Shown here: positions 61,022 to 64,000 of the stretch, in pieces
How positions within the stretch are numbered: position 1 is the stretch's first letter
How the letters are laid out: each line of letters begins with the position of its first letter
Assembly: GCA_001604185.1 (NCBI GenBank)
Contig: LVAV01000002.1
Location: forward strand, 101,844 to 165,843
Direction of reading: 5' to 3'
Length of the DNA: 64,000 nucleotides
Origin: Clostridiales bacterium Firm_16
GTDB lineage: Bacteria > Bacillota > Clostridia > Saccharofermentanales > Saccharofermentanaceae
Program-made: the position numbers and the translations under genes
The notes under the pieces: generated by a model
Seen by the model: only the letters and a program-made list of their open reading frames with translations
The model's database searches: none
What the model was told of the DNA's origin: nothing

Positions 61022-61948
61022 ATGAATAAGAAGAACATTTTCACACGCCTGAAAGAACGCCGCGGCGCAGTCAAGACAGGCAGCACATCCATAAAGGTTC
61101 GTGAGAACAGAGGATACAAAGTATTTCTCGTGGTCAATACGATCATCATGATCCTGATCTCTGTAGCGACACTTTATCCTTTCCTGTATCTCGTTTCGCA
61201 GTCCTTCTCCTCGAGTACGGCACTGACAGCAGGATACAACGGTATCATTCCGAAGGGATTCAATGTCGATACCTATAAGGCAGTATTAACACAGGGCGAC
61301 TTCCTGGGTTACTACAAGAACACGATCATTTACGCAGTGGTAGGTACACTTGCCTCCCTGATCACATCTTCACTGCTGGCTTACCCGCTCAGCAAGAGGA
61401 ATCTGAAAGTAACAAGGATCCTGACACCGTTCATCATCTTCACGATGTACTTCGGCGGCGGATTGATCCCGAACTACGTACTGGTTATCCGTCTGGGTCT
61501 GAAAAATACAATGGGCGCATTCATCCTTCCTATGATGATCAGCACCTACTACGTACTCCTGATGAAGTCCTTCTTCGCAGGTACACCTAAGGATCTGGAA
61601 GAAGCCGGTGAGCTCGACGGACTGAGTAAGTTCGGTGTGTTCTGGAGAATCGCTCTTCCGCTTTCCAAGCCGATCATGGCGACCATGACACTGTTCTACG
61701 CAGTTATGTACTGGAACAACTGGTATCAGGCTTTCCTGTACCTGAGAAAAGAGAAGTGGCCGGTAGCTTACTACCTGCAGACCATCATCCGTGGTTCTAC
61801 GGCAACCGGCGACCAGGACGCGCAGAAAGTGGCGACCAACGTACGTTCCTGCAGCATGGTCCTTACCGTACTTCCGATCATTCTCGTATATCCGTTCATT
61901 CAGAAATATTACGTGCAGGGCATGATGCTCGGCGGCGTAAAAGAATAA
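61022..61948 (+). CDS. Sugar ABC importer permease 2 (YtcP/CUT1 type)
   Basis: The 308-residue protein has six helices and the EAA loop EEAGELDGLSKFGVFWRIALP, pairing with permease 1. I prefer ATG 61022, about seven bases after GAGGGGGTG; ATG 61016 is in frame and almost touches that site. The first permease ends 15 bases before it. Confidence 0.92.
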   Translation: MNKKNIFTRLKERRGAVKTGSTSIKVRENRGYKVFLVVNTIIMILISVATLYPFLYLVSQSFSSSTALTAGYNGIIPKGFNVDTYKAVLTQGDFLGYYKNTIIYAVVGTLASLITSSLLAYPLSKRNLKVTRILTPFIIFTMYFGGGLIPNYVLVIRLGLKNTMGAFILPMMISTYYVLLMKSFFAGTPKDLEEAGELDGLSKFGVFWRIALPLSKPIMATMTLFYAVMYWNNWYQAFLYLRKEKWPVAYYLQTIIRGSTATGDQDAQKVATNVRSCSMVLTVLPIILVYPFIQKYYVQGMMLGGVKE

Positions 61949-62032
61949 TCACTTAGTTTGTTGCCGTCTGGATGTGTTTGAGGGTCTGGACGGAGCAGAA
62001 ATAAACATCCACTTTAGATGAGGAGGAAAATT

Positions 62033-63805
62033 ATGAAAACAAGAAGAATTTTAAGTCTTTCTTTGGTTGCTTCCATGATGATCGGTGCAGTGGGATGCTC
62101 TAGCTCAGAGACAACTACAGGCACGACAAAAGAAGCCGTTCCGGATAAGATCGAGACGACAACTACAGCAGCAACTTCGGCAGATGCTTCCCAGGAAACA
62201 GAGAAGAAAGAAAACTATCAGTATGGTCTGAACACAACATTCCATTCTGACGAGAAGGTAACTTATACCATGTTCTTCAGTGATGCATCCTGGTATGCAA
62301 TGCAGGACACATGGAAGACAGAAGGTATCTTCAAGAAGCTCGAGGATCTGACGAATGTTCATCTGGATATCATTTCCTATGACTCCAATGACTACATGAA
62401 TAACGTTACCCTCGACATCAACGCCGGTGAGTCCGCTTACATCATCCCGAAGATCTACGATGACAGTGCTTTCGTAGACGGCGGCGCCATCGTTCCGATC
62501 TCTGATTATGTTCAGTACATGCCGAACTATGTTGACTTCTACAACAAGTACAACATGGCTCCGGACGTAAAGACCATCACCAGAGCAAATGGTAAGTACT
62601 ATAAGCTCCCTGGCATGAAGGAAGACGTACTTCTTAACTACACATTCGTAATCCGTGAGGATATCTTTAAGGCAGCCGGTGTAGATGTTGCTTCTCAGGA
62701 AGCTACATGGACATGGGAAGATCTCCTGGAAGACCTTAAGACAGTTAAGGCTTACATGGTTAAGAACGGCATGTGCAAAGACTCCGATTACATCTGGTCT
62801 GACCTGTGGTGCGGTGGTACTTCCGGTCACGGTAACGGCGGTAACCTGCTGAACGTTATCGGTACAACATATGACTGCAGCGCCGGTTGGGGCTTTGAGA
62901 ACAACTATGGTCTGCGTTATGACCAGTCCAAGGATGAGTTCTACTTCAACCCGATCACAGATAACTACAAAGAGTATCTGAAGATGGCTAACGCTTTCGT
63001 TGAAGCAGGTATCCTCGATCCGGAAACATTTACTCAGGAAGATGATACAGCTCAGGATAAGTTCTACACAGGTAAGACAGTTATCATGAGTGTTAACCAG
63101 GGTACTGTTGCAGGTACTGAGAGCAAGATGATCGAGAACCTTGGCGAAGGCAAGTACGAACTGTACTACACCATCCCGCCGAGAAGCAAGCTGTACAACT
63201 ATTCTACAGCCGGTAACGCTCGTCTTGAGAATGGTGTCATGATCTCCAAGAAGGCTCTTGATGAGCTGGGCGAAGAAGACTTCATTAAGATGCTCCGTTT
63301 CGTAGACTGGCTGTGGTATTCCGAGGAAGGTTATACTTTCCATAAGTGGGGTATCGAAGGCGAGACATATGAGATCAAAGATGGCAAGAAGGTCCTTAAG
63401 GACGGTTATTGCAACGGTGGTCTTGGTTTCGGTAACAATCCGGAAGGAACTCTTACAGACGTACGTCTTAAGTGGGGTTACGGCGGAGGAAACTTCTTCT
63501 ATGGTCATACTGTAGCAGAAATGTCTGATGCCTTTACTGCTCAAGTAGCCGGCTTCACAGCCTCCAATGCTAAGAACCGTGAGACACCTCCGTTGGCTCC
63601 GGGTGTTGCTCCGACTGAAGATCAGAACGAGCAGATCAACCTCTTGGCTACACCTCTTCTCGACGAAGTAAACTCCTGGTCTCTGTCTTTCGTAATCGGT
63701 CAGAAGAATATCGATGCAGAGTGGGACAACTTTGTTAAGGCTTGTGAAGGCAAGGATTGTGCTAAACTCGTTGAGCTCTACAACAAGGCTTACAAGGGCA
63801 ATTAA
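62033..63805 (+). CDS. Sugar-binding lipoprotein of the ABC importer (LplA-like)
   Basis: The 590-residue protein has a lipoprotein signal (lipobox IGAVGC), a Thr/Ser/Glu linker and a large two-lobed solute-binding domain in the style of LplA/YtcQ, which are longer than typical 400-residue binding proteins. Aromatic residues suited to stacking on sugars are frequent. It would capture the oligosaccharide, probably aldouronate, and deliver it to the two permeases. GAGGAGG precedes the ATG. It closes the three-gene operon, with a terminator after it. Confidence 0.9.
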   Translation: MKTRRILSLSLVASMMIGAVGCSSSETTTGTTKEAVPDKIETTTTAATSADASQETEKKENYQYGLNTTFHSDEKVTYTMFFSDASWYAMQDTWKTEGIFKKLEDLTNVHLDIISYDSNDYMNNVTLDINAGESAYIIPKIYDDSAFVDGGAIVPISDYVQYMPNYVDFYNKYNMAPDVKTITRANGKYYKLPGMKEDVLLNYTFVIREDIFKAAGVDVASQEATWTWEDLLEDLKTVKAYMVKNGMCKDSDYIWSDLWCGGTSGHGNGGNLLNVIGTTYDCSAGWGFENNYGLRYDQSKDEFYFNPITDNYKEYLKMANAFVEAGILDPETFTQEDDTAQDKFYTGKTVIMSVNQGTVAGTESKMIENLGEGKYELYYTIPPRSKLYNYSTAGNARLENGVMISKKALDELGEEDFIKMLRFVDWLWYSEEGYTFHKWGIEGETYEIKDGKKVLKDGYCNGGLGFGNNPEGTLTDVRLKWGYGGGNFFYGHTVAEMSDAFTAQVAGFTASNAKNRETPPLAPGVAPTEDQNEQINLLATPLLDEVNSWSLSFVIGQKNIDAEWDNFVKACEGKDCAKLVELYNKAYKGN

Positions 63806-63840
63806 TTAAATCGTTGTGGATGTTTAAATCGCATAATAAT

Positions 63841-63886
63841 CGCCTCCCTGTCACCCGGAAACGGGTGTACGGGAGGCGGTTTTTGC
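63841..63886 (+). terminator. Terminator of the importer operon
   Basis: CGCCTCCC (63841-63848) pairs with GGGAGGCG (63871-63878), with an inner CACCCG/CGGGTG hairpin, followed by TTTTTGCTTT. The rest to the window end shows no gene. Confidence 0.9.
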
Positions 63887-64000
63887 TTTATAGAAATAAT
63901 GAAAAAAGACGATCAAAAAAGGACCGGCCCGGAAATGGGGCAATGTCATTAAGTTAAGACAGCATTGACTCGATGAGGCTATAAAACAAGTCAAAAAGAG

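Noticed and set aside
63887..64000. Start of another gene at the window end
   Set aside because: The last 110 bases hold no frame with a start site; nothing can be supported.

Overview
The window looks like a chromosomal segment of an anaerobic Clostridia-type Firmicute, probably a fibre-degrading gut or rumen species. I infer this from the mix of AGGAGG ribosome-binding sites, many lipoproteins with short lipoboxes, LplA/LplB/YtcP-type sugar ABC transporters, a BirA/BioY biotin locus with a Firmicute-type operator, DUF4214 and LRR surface proteins, and a glucuronoxylan-degradation gene set. I cannot name the species.

Layout. 1-5.7 kb: the tail of a sensor kinase, a GNAT acetyltransferase, an ECF sigma/anti-sigma pair, small lipoprotein and hypothetical genes, a PlsC-type acyltransferase and a GGDEF protein. 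6-8.8 kb: a zinc-ribbon protein with a GMPMQQ-rich tandem repeat, then alanine dehydrogenase and a DUF3783 gene. 8.8-10.6 kb: birA-bioY behind a clear BirA operator. 10.6-13.7 kb: csoR-copA with two CsoR-type operators; the 3' end of copA carries an internal ribosome-binding site and start codon that would release a stand-alone CopZ-like chaperone.

13.7-29.3 kb is the accessory region. On the minus strand it holds a retron: a reverse transcriptase with the NAxxH, YCDD and VTG motifs, preceded by a recognisable msr-msd RNA with a perfect 15-bp a1/a2 inverted repeat and a long msd hairpin. A cytosolic VirD4/TraG-like ATPase lies directly upstream on the same strand, and a truncated tRNA-like sequence lies beyond it. 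This retron plus VirD4-like ATPase is my main candidate for an undescribed system. Next come a DUF937 protein, a secreted LRR/DUF4214 protein, an array of five ~50-bp imperfect palindromes, a 1662-residue SWIM/DUF4011/SF1-helicase/nuclease protein, and four tandem paralogous lipoprotein genes. One of the four is frameshifted and one is a recombinant.

29.3-36.2 kb: a MacB/Bce-like ABC exporter, a DUF4349 lipoprotein and a two-component system. 36.4-44.8 kb: a zinc-ribbon membrane protein, a GH115 alpha-glucuronidase, a second ECF sigma/anti-sigma pair and an HExxH lipoprotein. 44.9-51.6 kb: a YtrA-type GntR repressor with its ABC exporter, membrane proteins, a phosphoesterase, galactokinase and a zinc-ribbon membrane protein coupled to a 57-residue membrane peptide.

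51.8-63.8 kb is a uronate/xylan side-chain locus: uxuA-uxuB, a FadR-type GntR regulator coupled to an FkbM methyltransferase, a YesL-like protein, an SGNH carbohydrate esterase, and a two-permease ABC importer with its binding lipoprotein. A shared palindrome (about ACTNNYATACNAGT) lies at four promoters here and probably is the operator of that GntR protein. Together with the GH115 enzyme, these genes suggest extracellular or imported aldouronates are de-esterified, the glucuronate is released, and it is then catabolised through fructuronate and mannonate.
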